Shown one piece after another: positions 27,394 through 36,627 of a stretch of 64,000 nucleotides of DNA. The first letter of the stretch is position 1. Each line of letters opens with the position of its first letter. This DNA comes from Mixta hanseatica (GTDB taxonomy: Bacteria; Pseudomonadota; Gammaproteobacteria; Enterobacterales; Enterobacteriaceae): assembly GCF_023517775.1 (NCBI RefSeq), contig NZ_CP082904.1:2170001-2234000 (forward strand). Reading direction: 5' to 3'. The notes beneath the pieces are model-generated. The model had not been told where the DNA came from and did not search any database. It was given only the letters and a program-made list of their open reading frames with translations. Both the position numbers and the translations under genes were made by a program.

Positions 27394-28758
27394 GTGGCAA
27401 AAACATTTTTACGCAGTGGGAATTTAGATGCAGTTCTTGCCTTAGGTGAAAACGGCCAGCCCGTTTACCTTTCTGCGCTTCAGCTGCGCGAGACGCTGCG
27501 CCTGCGCAAGCAGCAAAAACTTGCCGATTGCCTGGCGATCCCACAGGCCAATGAGCGCGGCGATCGCCTTGACTGGTACGCACCTTTTAATGGCCGGGTA
27601 AAATCCTGGCTCAACGCCAGCGAAAGCGAGCGCCGTCAGGCACTGGCAGAGCTGGAAAGCTATCAACAAACGCTGAATGCCATGAGTCAGCGCGCGCTTA
27701 GCGCTGACAAACCCGCACTTAAACTGTTCGGCGCCCTGCTGAGCAAAGCCTTTCAGTTTCCCGATCGCCAATATATTTATCTGGTTAACGGCCGCCCGGT
27801 ACTGACCTTTTGGGGCTTCGTCGATCTGGATAAGCGTTCTCGCAGCGATGCGCTTGACTGCCTGCGCAGTTCGCTTCAGCCGGATCCCCAGCCGCTCTCT
27901 GATGCGCCTTTGATTAGCGTGCCCGCGCCGGAAATCTTACCGGTGGCGCCCAAGCCCGAGCCTGAACCCTCGCCCGTGCCGCTACCGGTGGCCCCTGCCG
28001 CCTCCGTAAGCGCCTATCAGGCCATCACGGAACTACACGAAGAAGAAGAACAGGTTATCGAGCCGCCGCAGCCGCCAACGCCGAAGCGTTCACGCCGTCG
28101 GTTGTGGATTGCCGCGCCGCTGGGTCTGGCTATCGCCGCTGCGCTGGCCTACAACTTCTGGCCGCATCAGCCTGATTCCGCGCTCATCGCCAGCGAGCCG
28201 GGCAAACCGACTGAGCCATTGCCAGCGATCAAACCACGGGTGGTGATCCCGGCCGCAATCCAGGCGCAAGCTGTCGCGCTGCATAAAACGCTGCCGCTGA
28301 GCAATGCGGCAGTAGTTGCCGCGCCGCCGGAAGTGCCAGCGCCAGCAGAGCCGACGCCTGCCGTCGTGCCGGCGGCGAAAGATGATCTGGTCATGCCGCC
28401 TGATGCCGTGCGGGTCGGTTCGATTAAGTTCCTTGACGGCAACTGGCGTGTTTCGCTGCAACTCGGCAATATGCGCGGCTTTAAGGCGCCCAGCCTGCGC
28501 TATCAGTTGCGCGACGGTAAAGGCACCGCCACTATCATTCAGGGTGACGGCACACGCTGCAAGGCGGAAACCACTGCGGGGCTGATGAGTTCAGGTAATT
28601 TAATTATTAACAGCCGCTATACTGCCCGCTGCGGCAACGGTACGCGTTATAAAATGCCGCAGATAGTCTGTAAACAAGGGGATGGCGCTGCCATGTGTGA
28701 AGCGCAGTTTGGCAGCGATGCCGCATATCCAATGACGATCAAGCGTGAGAGTAAATAA
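27394..28758 (+). CDS. srfA: SrfA family membrane-anchored protein
   Basis: This is the first gene of srfABC. The 454-residue product has a cytoplasmic N-terminal domain (residues 1-165; QLRETLRLRKQQKLADCLAIP), a proline-rich linker (165-235), one membrane segment at about 237-256 (LWIAAPLGLAIAAALAY) preceded by KRSRRR, and a periplasmic C-terminal domain with four cysteines (RCKAE, ARCGN, IVCKQ, MCEA) likely forming disulfides. The start codon is GTG with a weak Shine-Dalgarno; I see no better one. srfB follows after 2 bases. Srf genes are called virulence factors (SsrB-regulated in Salmonella, toxic in Xenorhabdus), but the biochemical role is unknown. Confidence 0.82.
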   Translation: MAKTFLRSGNLDAVLALGENGQPVYLSALQLRETLRLRKQQKLADCLAIPQANERGDRLDWYAPFNGRVKSWLNASESERRQALAELESYQQTLNAMSQRALSADKPALKLFGALLSKAFQFPDRQYIYLVNGRPVLTFWGFVDLDKRSRSDALDCLRSSLQPDPQPLSDAPLISVPAPEILPVAPKPEPEPSPVPLPVAPAASVSAYQAITELHEEEEQVIEPPQPPTPKRSRRRLWIAAPLGLAIAAALAYNFWPHQPDSALIASEPGKPTEPLPAIKPRVVIPAAIQAQAVALHKTLPLSNAAVVAAPPEVPAPAEPTPAVVPAAKDDLVMPPDAVRVGSIKFLDGNWRVSLQLGNMRGFKAPSLRYQLRDGKGTATIIQGDGTRCKAETTAGLMSSGNLIINSRYTARCGNGTRYKMPQIVCKQGDGAAMCEAQFGSDAAYPMTIKRESK

Positions 28759-28760
28759 TA

Positions 28761-31736
28761 ATGCTGGCGCCCATCACGGATTTTAAACAGAAGATTACCC
28801 TGATTGCCGAAAGCGGTGTTCAGTTCCTTGATTTTGCTATCGCCGTCAGCGAAAGCCAGCCGCGCAAATTTGTACGCCAGACGGCAAACGGCCCGCTGCT
28901 GCGCATTACACATGACGCCGCCAGCGGCCGTTTTTTGCTGCCGCTGGAAGATGGTGCCGCGCCGGAAGTGGTGAAACCGGAATGCAGCACAACTCAGGAA
29001 CAGTCGCTGAACTTGCTTAACGGCATCTGGCTGCCGGTTCCCGTTTTACGCTGCGCCCCGCCGCGCCAGTTTATCGGCGGCCCGGAAAACTGGGCGCGCA
29101 TGCAGATCGTCGCGCTGGATAAGCCGGACGTTGAGGGCTATACCCACCGCGTGATTCTGGCGTTTGATACCCAAACGGCGCCCGACGACAGCGATCAGGC
29201 GCAGCTGGCCCTGACCCCTTCCGATGCCAATAACGGCGTGGGCTTTGCGCTGGCGTGGCAAAATTACGAGCTGGGCGACTTTCTCGATCTGACCTGGGTT
29301 GACGGCTGGCTGCGCGAAGCCTTTATTCAGCGCGCCACTGAACTGGAATCGCGCCACGAAAGCGACATCAAAATGGCGCTGCGCGAATTTGAATATCAGG
29401 CGCACTATCTTAACCTGCTTGAACTGCTGGGAACCCAGCTGGCGCTGACCGATATGCGTATCCTGACCGCCACGCTGCAGGAACCGGTGGTGAATGTCGA
29501 TCTGATCCTTGACGTCGGTAACTCTCATACCTGCGGCATTCTGGTGGAGGATCACCCGGACGAAGTCAACGGTCTGAAACAGACCTATGAATTACAGCTG
29601 CGCGACCTTTCGCAGCCGCACCAGGTCTATAACGAGATGTTCGATAGCCGGGTTGAGTTTGCGGAAGCGCACTTCGGGAAAAAGAATTTTTCCGTGGAGA
29701 GCGGTCGCGAAGAGGCGTTTGTCTGGCCCTCCTTAACCCGCGTGGGACGCGAGGCGAGCCGTATGGCACTGCAGCGCGCCGGCACCGATGGCACCACCGG
29801 CATCTCCAGCCCGCGCCGCTATTTGTGGGATGAGGCGCGCTACGCCGCAGGCTGGCGCTTTAACCGCGCCGATCGCGCAGGCGCAGAGCCGCAGGCGATC
29901 GCCGCGCCGCTGATGACGCTGATTAACGATGAAGGCGAACCGCTGTGGCAGATCGAAGAAGATGCGCGTCTGCCGGTGTTTTCCGCCCACTACAGCCGCA
30001 GCTCGCTGATGACCTTTATGCTCAGCGAACTCCTGGCCCAGGCAATGATGCAGATGAACAGCGCCGCGCAGCGTCAGAAAATGCCGCACAGCTATGCGCC
30101 GCGCCAGCTGCGACACATTATTCTTACCTTGCCCTCGGCGATGCCGAAACCAGAGCGCGAAATTTTCCGCTGCCGTATGCAGGACGCCATCGGCCTGGTG
30201 TGGAAGGCGATGGGCTGGCATCCTGCCGATGCGCCATTCGACAGCGTCAAAGATAAAGCGCTCAGCAGCCGTCCGGTGCCGGATGTGCAGATGGAGTGGG
30301 ATGAAGCGACCTGTGGTCAGATGGTGTATCTGTTTAATGAAACCCAGGTTAATTTTGCCGGACGCGCAGAGGCCTTTTTCGCCAGCATGGCGCGCCCCGA
30401 TCGCCTGCGCGACGCCAATGAGCCCGCCGGTAAAACGCTGCGTATCGCCTCGATTGATATCGGCGGCGGCACCACGGATCTGGCCATTACCCATTACGCG
30501 TTGGATGATGGTCAGGGCAACAATGTAAAAATCAATCCGCGCTTACTGTTTCGCGAAGGCTTTAAGGTGGCCGGTGACGATATTCTGCTGGATGTGATCC
30601 AGCTTTATGTGCTGCCTGCGCTGCACGCCTCACTGAAACAGGCCGGGCTGGCCAGCCCGGATAACCTGCTTGATAAGTTATTTGGCTCCAACGGGCGCAT
30701 GGATGGGTTTTCCACGCTGCGTCAACAGGCGACGCTGCAGCTGTTTATCCCGCTGGCGCAGGCGGTGCTGGAGCGCTATGAGAGCTACGATCCGCTGGAT
30801 GTCAGCGCGGAAATCGAAGCCCTGTATGGCGAACTGCTGACGCAGCGTCCCGGCGCGGCGGTGCTGGATTATATTAACGGCGAAGTGCAGCGCGCGCTGG
30901 GCGGCCAGGTGGCGTTTGATATTTTGCAGGTGCCGATGGTGGTAAGCCTTAGCAAGCTGCACGGCGAATTTTTGTCGCACCGCATGGCGATTGTGCCTGC
31001 GCTGCGCTCGATGGCAGAAGTGATCTCGCTTTACAGTTGTGATGTGCTGCTGCTGACCGGCCGTCCGTCGCGTTTCCCTGGCGTGCAGGCGCTGTTCCGC
31101 CATCTGCAGCCGCTGCCGGGCAGCCGCATTCTGTCGCTGGAGGGTTATCACACCAGCGACTGGTATCCGTTTAATAAAATGGGCCGTATCGATAATCCAA
31201 AATCGACCGCGGCGGTCGGCGCGATGCTCTGCCTGCTGGCCCTTGACTTACGCCTGTCGAGCTTCTGGTTTAAGGCCGGGGATTTCCAGCCCTACTCCAC
31301 GATTCGCTATCTCGGCATGCTGGATGATAACCATGCGTTGACCAGCGAAAACGTCTGTTACAGCGAAATCGATCTGGACGACCCCAGCTGGACGCCCGAT
31401 CGTAAAAGCAGTTTCCAGATCCGCGGCAATGTTTGCCTGGGCTTCCGTCAACTGGATAATGACCGCTGGCTGGCGTCGCCGCTTTACAGCCTGACCATTA
31501 ACGATGCGCAACTGGCGCGTAAAGTGGCTGGCGACAGCGTGCTGCGCGTGAAGCTGGCGGTAGAACCTGGCGCGCAGTCGGGATCGCCGGAGCGTTTTGT
31601 GCTGGCCGATGCGCGACTGGATGACGGTACACGCGTACCGCTTTCACAGCTCAGCCTTAAACTAAATACATTGTCCGCCAGCGGCAATGGCAATGCCCAA
31701 TACTGGATCGACAGCGGGAGCGTATTTAAGAAATGA
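28761..31736 (+). CDS. srfB: SrfB family protein with Hsp70/actin-type ATPase motifs
   Basis: This 991-residue cytoplasmic protein is the middle gene of srfABC. Three motifs of the Hsp70/actin/hexokinase ATPase fold are in the right order: phosphate-1 LDVGNSHTCG (about 250-259), phosphate-2 SIDIGGGTTDLAI (564-576) and an adenosine-type LLLTGRPSRFPGV (763-775). The segment between the first two is larger than in Hsp70, and an N-terminal 240-residue region precedes the fold. No signal peptide or membrane segment is present. The stop overlaps the srfC start as ATGA, so the two are coupled. Nucleotide-driven assembly or partner remodelling is inference. Confidence 0.85.
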   Translation: MLAPITDFKQKITLIAESGVQFLDFAIAVSESQPRKFVRQTANGPLLRITHDAASGRFLLPLEDGAAPEVVKPECSTTQEQSLNLLNGIWLPVPVLRCAPPRQFIGGPENWARMQIVALDKPDVEGYTHRVILAFDTQTAPDDSDQAQLALTPSDANNGVGFALAWQNYELGDFLDLTWVDGWLREAFIQRATELESRHESDIKMALREFEYQAHYLNLLELLGTQLALTDMRILTATLQEPVVNVDLILDVGNSHTCGILVEDHPDEVNGLKQTYELQLRDLSQPHQVYNEMFDSRVEFAEAHFGKKNFSVESGREEAFVWPSLTRVGREASRMALQRAGTDGTTGISSPRRYLWDEARYAAGWRFNRADRAGAEPQAIAAPLMTLINDEGEPLWQIEEDARLPVFSAHYSRSSLMTFMLSELLAQAMMQMNSAAQRQKMPHSYAPRQLRHIILTLPSAMPKPEREIFRCRMQDAIGLVWKAMGWHPADAPFDSVKDKALSSRPVPDVQMEWDEATCGQMVYLFNETQVNFAGRAEAFFASMARPDRLRDANEPAGKTLRIASIDIGGGTTDLAITHYALDDGQGNNVKINPRLLFREGFKVAGDDILLDVIQLYVLPALHASLKQAGLASPDNLLDKLFGSNGRMDGFSTLRQQATLQLFIPLAQAVLERYESYDPLDVSAEIEALYGELLTQRPGAAVLDYINGEVQRALGGQVAFDILQVPMVVSLSKLHGEFLSHRMAIVPALRSMAEVISLYSCDVLLLTGRPSRFPGVQALFRHLQPLPGSRILSLEGYHTSDWYPFNKMGRIDNPKSTAAVGAMLCLLALDLRLSSFWFKAGDFQPYSTIRYLGMLDDNHALTSENVCYSEIDLDDPSWTPDRKSSFQIRGNVCLGFRQLDNDRWLASPLYSLTINDAQLARKVAGDSVLRVKLAVEPGAQSGSPERFVLADARLDDGTRVPLSQLSLKLNTLSASGNGNAQYWIDSGSVFKK

Positions 31737-34144
31737 CAGCCTTTACGCTGAAACAGCAGGCTTCTCCGTTCAGCCAGCAGATAGCGGAAATGAACGAAGG
31801 CATCGACCTCGCCCTTTCATGGATCGATGCGCAACGCGCGCAGTCTTCGCGGCTGGATATGGAAGCCGATGGTCTGAAGCTTTCTCTGCGCCGCGGTAAA
31901 TATCAGCTGCGTCAAATGCAGAAGACGCAGCCTGGTGAGAATACGCTCGGTTTTTACGGGCTTTCACAGGCGGGAAAGGCTTCACTGCTGCAGGCTCTGG
32001 TGGGCGATGTGCAGGGGAAATTAACCGCCGCCTTTAGCGGGAAAATCCTTAACTATCTGACGCACATTAATCCCGGTAACCATGATTATGGTCTGGCGAC
32101 GCGCTTCAGCCACTGCCGCGAGCCGGAAGACGCCAGCCGACCGTTGACGTTAACCCTGCTAAGCGAAGCGGAAATGACCCGCATGGTGCTGATGGCCGCT
32201 TTCCAGCAGCCCAAAGGCGAGCCGGAAGCCAAACAGCTGGAGGCACGACTGGAACATCTTCAGCGTCTGCGCCAGCCGCAGCCGGTTAAGGGGCTCGCCA
32301 GCGATGAAATGGTGGCGCTGTGGGATTTCTGCCGCCGTCAGGATGCTGGCCGCGCTGCGCTGCTAAACCGCCATTTTTGGCCGCAGGCCTGTGAACTGGC
32401 GCCGCTGCTGAGCGTAGACGACCGCGCGCAGCTCTTCGCCCTGCTGTGGAATGAAGATGAAGCCCTGACCGTGCTGTGGCGTCAGCTGGCGCATACTCTG
32501 CATGCGTTGCAGCATGCGCCCTGCGTGCTGGCGCCGCTTTCGCTGCTGGTCGATGAATCGCTGTTGCCTGCCGAACTGTTATTCAGCACCGCCGCCACGC
32601 CAAACCTGACCGCGCGTCGGGCGGAAGTGGTGCCATGGCTGGCTGGGCGTCCCGCCAGCCCGGTCACGCTGTCGCTGACAGAGCTGCAACTGCTGACGCT
32701 GGAGGTGCTGATTCCCTTATCCACTCCGCCGCGTCAGGCGTTGTTCGATCAGGTTGAGGTAGTAGATATTCCCGGCTACGGCGTCGCGCTGGATGAGGAT
32801 GCGCGCCAGGAACAGGCGCAGGCCGCCCAGCGCGATCCGTTGACGGCACGCCTGATGCAGGCCCGCCGCGCGCTGTTTCTGGAATTTTATGGCGAGCGTC
32901 ATAGTCTGGATATGCTGTTGGTCTGCACGGCCGCCAGCCAGCGCCAGGATGCCAGCCTTGTCGGACGCATGTTGACGCAATGGCTGAAAACCATGCGGCG
33001 CGACAAAAACGAGCAGCAAAGCGGCCAGAAGCCGGTACTGGTCTGGGCGGTAACCCGTTTCGACGGCCGTTATTTACAGACGGCGAATATCGATGAAGCG
33101 GTGCAGCGCCAAACCGGCATTGCCGGCAGCGACTGGGGATCAATGCTGGCGCAGGATGCGGGCGGCATTGAGCGCATGGCGGCATGGCTGCAAAACGAGA
33201 TCAAGCCCGAAAATAAACAACAGCGCTTACAGGATCAACAGCAGCGTCTGAGCCGCGAGCTGAGCGATCGTCTGTTAGCCAACTGGGCGCAGCCGGTTGA
33301 TGATGTGCAGCAGAAGCAGCAGATTGCCGACAATTTATTAAAAGCGCTGCAAACCCGCACCGGTCTGCATGGCGAGCTGTTGGAGCGGCTGCAACCCTCA
33401 CGGGAACAGCTACGGGCGCTTTATCTGCTGCCGCAGCAGCAGGCTGCCGCCGGGGCGCACGCCACGCCGGCGGCGCCTGATTTACCGGGCAGCCATTTCG
33501 GCATCGGTTTTGAATTTGATCTGTTCAGCAATCAGCCTGAACCGGCGCTGAACGGTGAAAACGAAGAGCCATTGCAGGATAGCGACAGTCTGTTTGCGCA
33601 GAACGTGCAGCGCTACTGGATCCATCATCTGCGCAGCCTGCCGGATAATGACGGCCTGCTGGCCTTGTTGGGCGTGAGCAAAAGTACGCTGCAAATGCTG
33701 ATAGAGGAGCTGATCACCGCCAGCTTCCGTCTGGATATCGCCGGCAGCCTGCTACGTACGCTAACCGAGCATGAGGCGGCCAACGCCCCGCGCGAAGGCA
33801 AGGTAGATCGTCAGGTTTCACGGGCGTTGACGGTGCTGGGTGATTTTGTCGCCTGGCTTGGCTTCCTGAAGCGCGACGCGGCTGAACGGCCTGACAGCCG
33901 CGTGAATCGCGGCCAGAAGATCTTTGCCCAGCCACAAACGCCTACCGTGACCTTTGGCAATACGCAGCGCCTGACGCGCCTTTCCGCCGCGCCGGCCAAC
34001 ACCACCGCATTTTATATTTATGACTGGCTGGTTGGTCTGAATACGCTGATTGTGGAAAATAACGGCTATGCGGGCGGCAGTGAAATCGCCGACAGCGCGC
34101 GGCTGCCGCTCAAGCAGGCGCTGAAACTGATCCGCGCTGAATAA
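31733..34144 (+). CDS. srfC: SrfC family GTPase-like protein
   Basis: This 803-residue protein ends the srfABC operon and overlaps srfB by 4 bases. A P-loop-like motif lies at 76-84 (GLSQAGKAS), a G3-like DIPGYG at 345-350, and a G4-like TRFD at 441-444 after VLVWAV. This order and the long insertions suggest a dynamin-like or large GTPase. The P-loop reads GKA where the family I remember has GKS, so Mg2+ coordination may be altered or taken by the next Ser. A C-terminal helical half follows. No membrane segment is predicted by eye. The role is unknown; partnership with SrfB is shown only by coupling. Confidence 0.83.
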   Translation: MTAFTLKQQASPFSQQIAEMNEGIDLALSWIDAQRAQSSRLDMEADGLKLSLRRGKYQLRQMQKTQPGENTLGFYGLSQAGKASLLQALVGDVQGKLTAAFSGKILNYLTHINPGNHDYGLATRFSHCREPEDASRPLTLTLLSEAEMTRMVLMAAFQQPKGEPEAKQLEARLEHLQRLRQPQPVKGLASDEMVALWDFCRRQDAGRAALLNRHFWPQACELAPLLSVDDRAQLFALLWNEDEALTVLWRQLAHTLHALQHAPCVLAPLSLLVDESLLPAELLFSTAATPNLTARRAEVVPWLAGRPASPVTLSLTELQLLTLEVLIPLSTPPRQALFDQVEVVDIPGYGVALDEDARQEQAQAAQRDPLTARLMQARRALFLEFYGERHSLDMLLVCTAASQRQDASLVGRMLTQWLKTMRRDKNEQQSGQKPVLVWAVTRFDGRYLQTANIDEAVQRQTGIAGSDWGSMLAQDAGGIERMAAWLQNEIKPENKQQRLQDQQQRLSRELSDRLLANWAQPVDDVQQKQQIADNLLKALQTRTGLHGELLERLQPSREQLRALYLLPQQQAAAGAHATPAAPDLPGSHFGIGFEFDLFSNQPEPALNGENEEPLQDSDSLFAQNVQRYWIHHLRSLPDNDGLLALLGVSKSTLQMLIEELITASFRLDIAGSLLRTLTEHEAANAPREGKVDRQVSRALTVLGDFVAWLGFLKRDAAERPDSRVNRGQKIFAQPQTPTVTFGNTQRLTRLSAAPANTTAFYIYDWLVGLNTLIVENNGYAGGSEIADSARLPLKQALKLIRAE

Positions 34145-34147
34145 CTT

Positions 34148-34174
34148 GCGGGGCCATGTTGCCCTGCGGTTTTC
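34148..34174 (+). terminator. Probable terminator of srfABC
   Basis: GCGGGGC, loop CATGTT, GCCCTGC (with one G-T pair), then GGTTTTC. It slightly overlaps the end of the convergent barstar-like gene. Confidence 0.55.
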
Positions 34175-34469
34175 ATTCCCCACATACCTGTACCCGCTGC
34201 ACAATAAATTCGCCCTGCAGAGTTTGCGCCGCCTGTTCCAACAGCGCAATGATCGCCGCCAGATCGCCGCGCTGTTGTACCGATGGCAGATGGTAAAGCC
34301 ATGCGCGCGCCGGCAGCCGTAATTCGCCCGTTAGCATTTCCCATAGCGCATCAAGGTTATCGCCTAACTCGCCGGCGACGCCACTCTGCTCAATAAAGCA
34401 GCGATAGAACTCTTCGCCGCTGCGGATAGCTAAAAAATCGAAATGCAGTTCCAGCACAGATGACTCCAC
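34173..34469 (-). CDS. Barstar-like RNase inhibitor, no partner nearby
   Basis: This 98-residue protein has the barstar pattern: LELHFDFLAIRSGEEFYRCF (strand and first helix) and GELGDNLDALWEMLTGEL, the helix that in barstar plugs the barnase active site. A C-terminal helix EQAAQTL and strand EFIVQRVQV complete the fold. Barstars inhibit barnase-type ribonucleases, often as immunity proteins. No ribonuclease gene is next to it; srfC is convergent 28 bases away. Homologues such as E. coli YhcO also stand alone, so housekeeping use is possible. Confidence 0.8.
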   Translation of the reverse strand: MESSVLELHFDFLAIRSGEEFYRCFIEQSGVAGELGDNLDALWEMLTGELRLPARAWLYHLPSVQQRGDLAAIIALLEQAAQTLQGEFIVQRVQVCGE

Positions 34470-34561
34470 GCAGTGAAATTGCGGTAATGATCGGTTGTCA
34501 GAAAGATTAGTCCATCGCAGGGATAACGTGCCTGCCCTCAGCGGGAAATCATCCTCTTTTG

Positions 34562-35890
34562 CTAACCGAGATCAATAATAAGCTGCGGATTCCAGCCCGA
34601 CGGCAACGGCTCAGGCCGATTGATTTGTATCTGACTGAGCGACAGCGCCGTAACGCCGCGGGCAAACAGCCCCGGCATGCCGCCAGGCCAGGCCTCTACG
34701 CCCCACGGACGCTGCGTAGCCGGATTCAGGGCATAAGCGTTATCCAGCCCCATGCCGGTGGGATTAGCCGGATTACAGGGCGGACGAATATCATACCCGC
34801 CCTGTTCCGGATGCTCGCAGGGCTGCTGGTCAATTAATAGATGATCGAAACTGATATGATGCAGCGCGCCGGGGATCTCATTGTGCAGATTAATCGCGCC
34901 CTGCGTGGTGCCGGTAAGATGGCTGAACTGAACCCAGGCGATTTCCCCCGGCATAATATCGGGATGACGTCGGCGCACCGAGATAAAGACCGGATCGGCT
35001 TTTCCCCAGTGCACCGCGGGCGCATAAACGCAATTGAAAGTGATATGGCTGAAAGAGAGCCGACGAAAACGTCCGCCGTCGCGGCTAAGCAGACCGATGC
35101 CGCGATTGGAATCGATGATAGTGCAGCCGGTCACCACTACATCTTCAATATCGTCCCAGGTTTCCGTGCCGATTTTTAGCGCGCAGCTGTTGGAACGCAG
35201 AATGGTGCCGGTAATGGTAATGTGCGCTGCCGGCCCGTTCAGCGGCGCCGGTTTGCGCGTGGTTTTGATACAGATGCCATCATCCGCCGCGCTAAAATAG
35301 CTGTCGCTGATATGAACATAGCGGCAACTGTCAATATCCAGCGCATCGGTATTCGCCATGGTTAAATCGTTATCAACGCAGAGACGGCTAATCCTCACCT
35401 GTTCACAGCTCACCAAATGAATGGTCCACATCGGTGCCTGTTCGATGGCGAAGTCCTGAAGCGTGACCTGACGGCAGGCTTCCAGCACCAGCATGCGCGG
35501 CCGCTGCGCCAGCGGCAAGCGGTAGCCCATCTCATCGGCCTGCGGGGCAAACCAGGCGCGGGCATTGCCATCAATACGCCCTTTCCCCTCAATGGTGATA
35601 TTTTTCTCGCCGTAAGCATACAGCAGCGCCCGCGTTGAACATTCTGCCTGGCTTTTTGCCTGTATGACATAATCCTCCGCCCGGCTACTGGCAATTAACG
35701 TTGCCCCGGCGGCAAGATGCAGCGTGAAATTCGCGGGAAGCGTCAGGGAACCGATCAGATATGGGCCGGGAGGCACATAGAGTGTGCCACCGCCCTGAGC
35801 GGCGATATCGTCAATTGCGCGTTGAAAATGGGCGGTATCGGCAGTTTGGCCATCGGCTGCGGGGTGATAGTCATCCAGGGAGATTAGCAT
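34562..35890 (-). CDS. Glycoside hydrolase family 28-like protein (polygalacturonase fold), cytoplasmic
   Basis: This 442-residue right-handed beta-helix protein carries GH28 active-site motifs: ANTDALDID (NTD at about 180-182) and AADDGICIK (DD at 203-204). The family's usual GHG and RIK motifs are not obvious; the aligned region reads SNSCALKIGTE. There is no signal peptide, unlike secreted pectinases, so it should act inside the cell on an imported oligosaccharide. The N-terminus (ISLDDYHPAADGQTADTAHFQRAID) is the standard GH28/pectate-lyase-like cap. No uptake genes adjoin it. The substrate is unknown. Confidence 0.78.
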   Translation of the reverse strand: MLISLDDYHPAADGQTADTAHFQRAIDDIAAQGGGTLYVPPGPYLIGSLTLPANFTLHLAAGATLIASSRAEDYVIQAKSQAECSTRALLYAYGEKNITIEGKGRIDGNARAWFAPQADEMGYRLPLAQRPRMLVLEACRQVTLQDFAIEQAPMWTIHLVSCEQVRISRLCVDNDLTMANTDALDIDSCRYVHISDSYFSAADDGICIKTTRKPAPLNGPAAHITITGTILRSNSCALKIGTETWDDIEDVVVTGCTIIDSNRGIGLLSRDGGRFRRLSFSHITFNCVYAPAVHWGKADPVFISVRRRHPDIMPGEIAWVQFSHLTGTTQGAINLHNEIPGALHHISFDHLLIDQQPCEHPEQGGYDIRPPCNPANPTGMGLDNAYALNPATQRPWGVEAWPGGMPGLFARGVTALSLSQIQINRPEPLPSGWNPQLIIDLG

Positions 35891-36027
35891 CGGTGCGTTT
35901 CCGTTAAAAAACGATGCGTTAATCCCAACACAGATTATATTGAAACGCCATTTCAGAATGAGCTGAGTAACCGGGAAGTGTGAGATCTTTCACAACGCGG
36001 GCCGGTGGATCCGGCCCTGGCGATCGC

Positions 36028-36381
36028 TCAGCTTTGTAATGACTTACCGTGCTGCTGAACCACGCTACGACGCCATGCGCCTGGCGCCTGGCCAAACTGA
36101 CGTTTAAAGCTGCGGTTAAAAGATTGCTGAGAATCAAAACCTAAAGAGATAGCCACATTCAGGATCGGCTCGTTGCTGCGGGTCAGACGGTCGGCTGACT
36201 TTTTCAGCTTCTGCGAGCGAATATACTCGCCCAGCGGATGGCCGGTATGCTCTTTAAACATACGCTGCAGGTGCCATTTTGAATAACCTGCGCGCTCGGA
36301 AACGGTATCTAAATCCAGCCGGCCTTCAATGTTGTTATCAATCCAGTCAATCAGATCGTGAATAAACGCGTCACTTCTCAT
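36028..36381 (-). CDS. MarA/SoxS/Rob-type AraC family regulator
   Basis: This 117-residue protein consists only of the two helix-turn-helix units of the MarA/SoxS/RamA group. The first unit includes LDTVSERAGYSKWHLQRMFKEHTGHPLGEYIRSQKL, very like MarA, and the second FDSQQSFNRSFKRQFGQAPGAWRR. Such proteins bind marboxes as monomers and raise efflux and stress genes, including acrAB-tolC. GGGAGAG precedes the start. No marR or ramR repressor is adjacent, so control may be by another activator or by proteolysis. I cannot choose among Mar, Sox, Ram and Rob types, so no symbol is given. Confidence 0.85.
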   Translation of the reverse strand: MRSDAFIHDLIDWIDNNIEGRLDLDTVSERAGYSKWHLQRMFKEHTGHPLGEYIRSQKLKKSADRLTRSNEPILNVAISLGFDSQQSFNRSFKRQFGQAPGAWRRSVVQQHGKSLQS

Positions 36382-36627
36382 CTTCTCTCTCCCGTCGCCA
36401 GGGCTAACAGTATTAGTATCAGTTGCAGTTACACTTTAACGGTGACTGAATTTACACGAAATTGCAAACTATATTGATACATTAAACGAGACCTGGCGAA
36501 TCGGCGACATAACGCCCACTGGATGCGATAGTGTAAATGTTTGAATATAAAAAGATAAAAATCGATCCTCAAATTTATGGCGCTTCTGCCGATAGCATTG
36601 ATAGGCATCATCTGGCAGGAGAACGGT

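Noticed and set aside
29733..30494. Long minus-strand frames inside srfB and srfC.
   Set aside because: They are shadows of the srf genes, without ribosome-binding sites or recognisable motifs.
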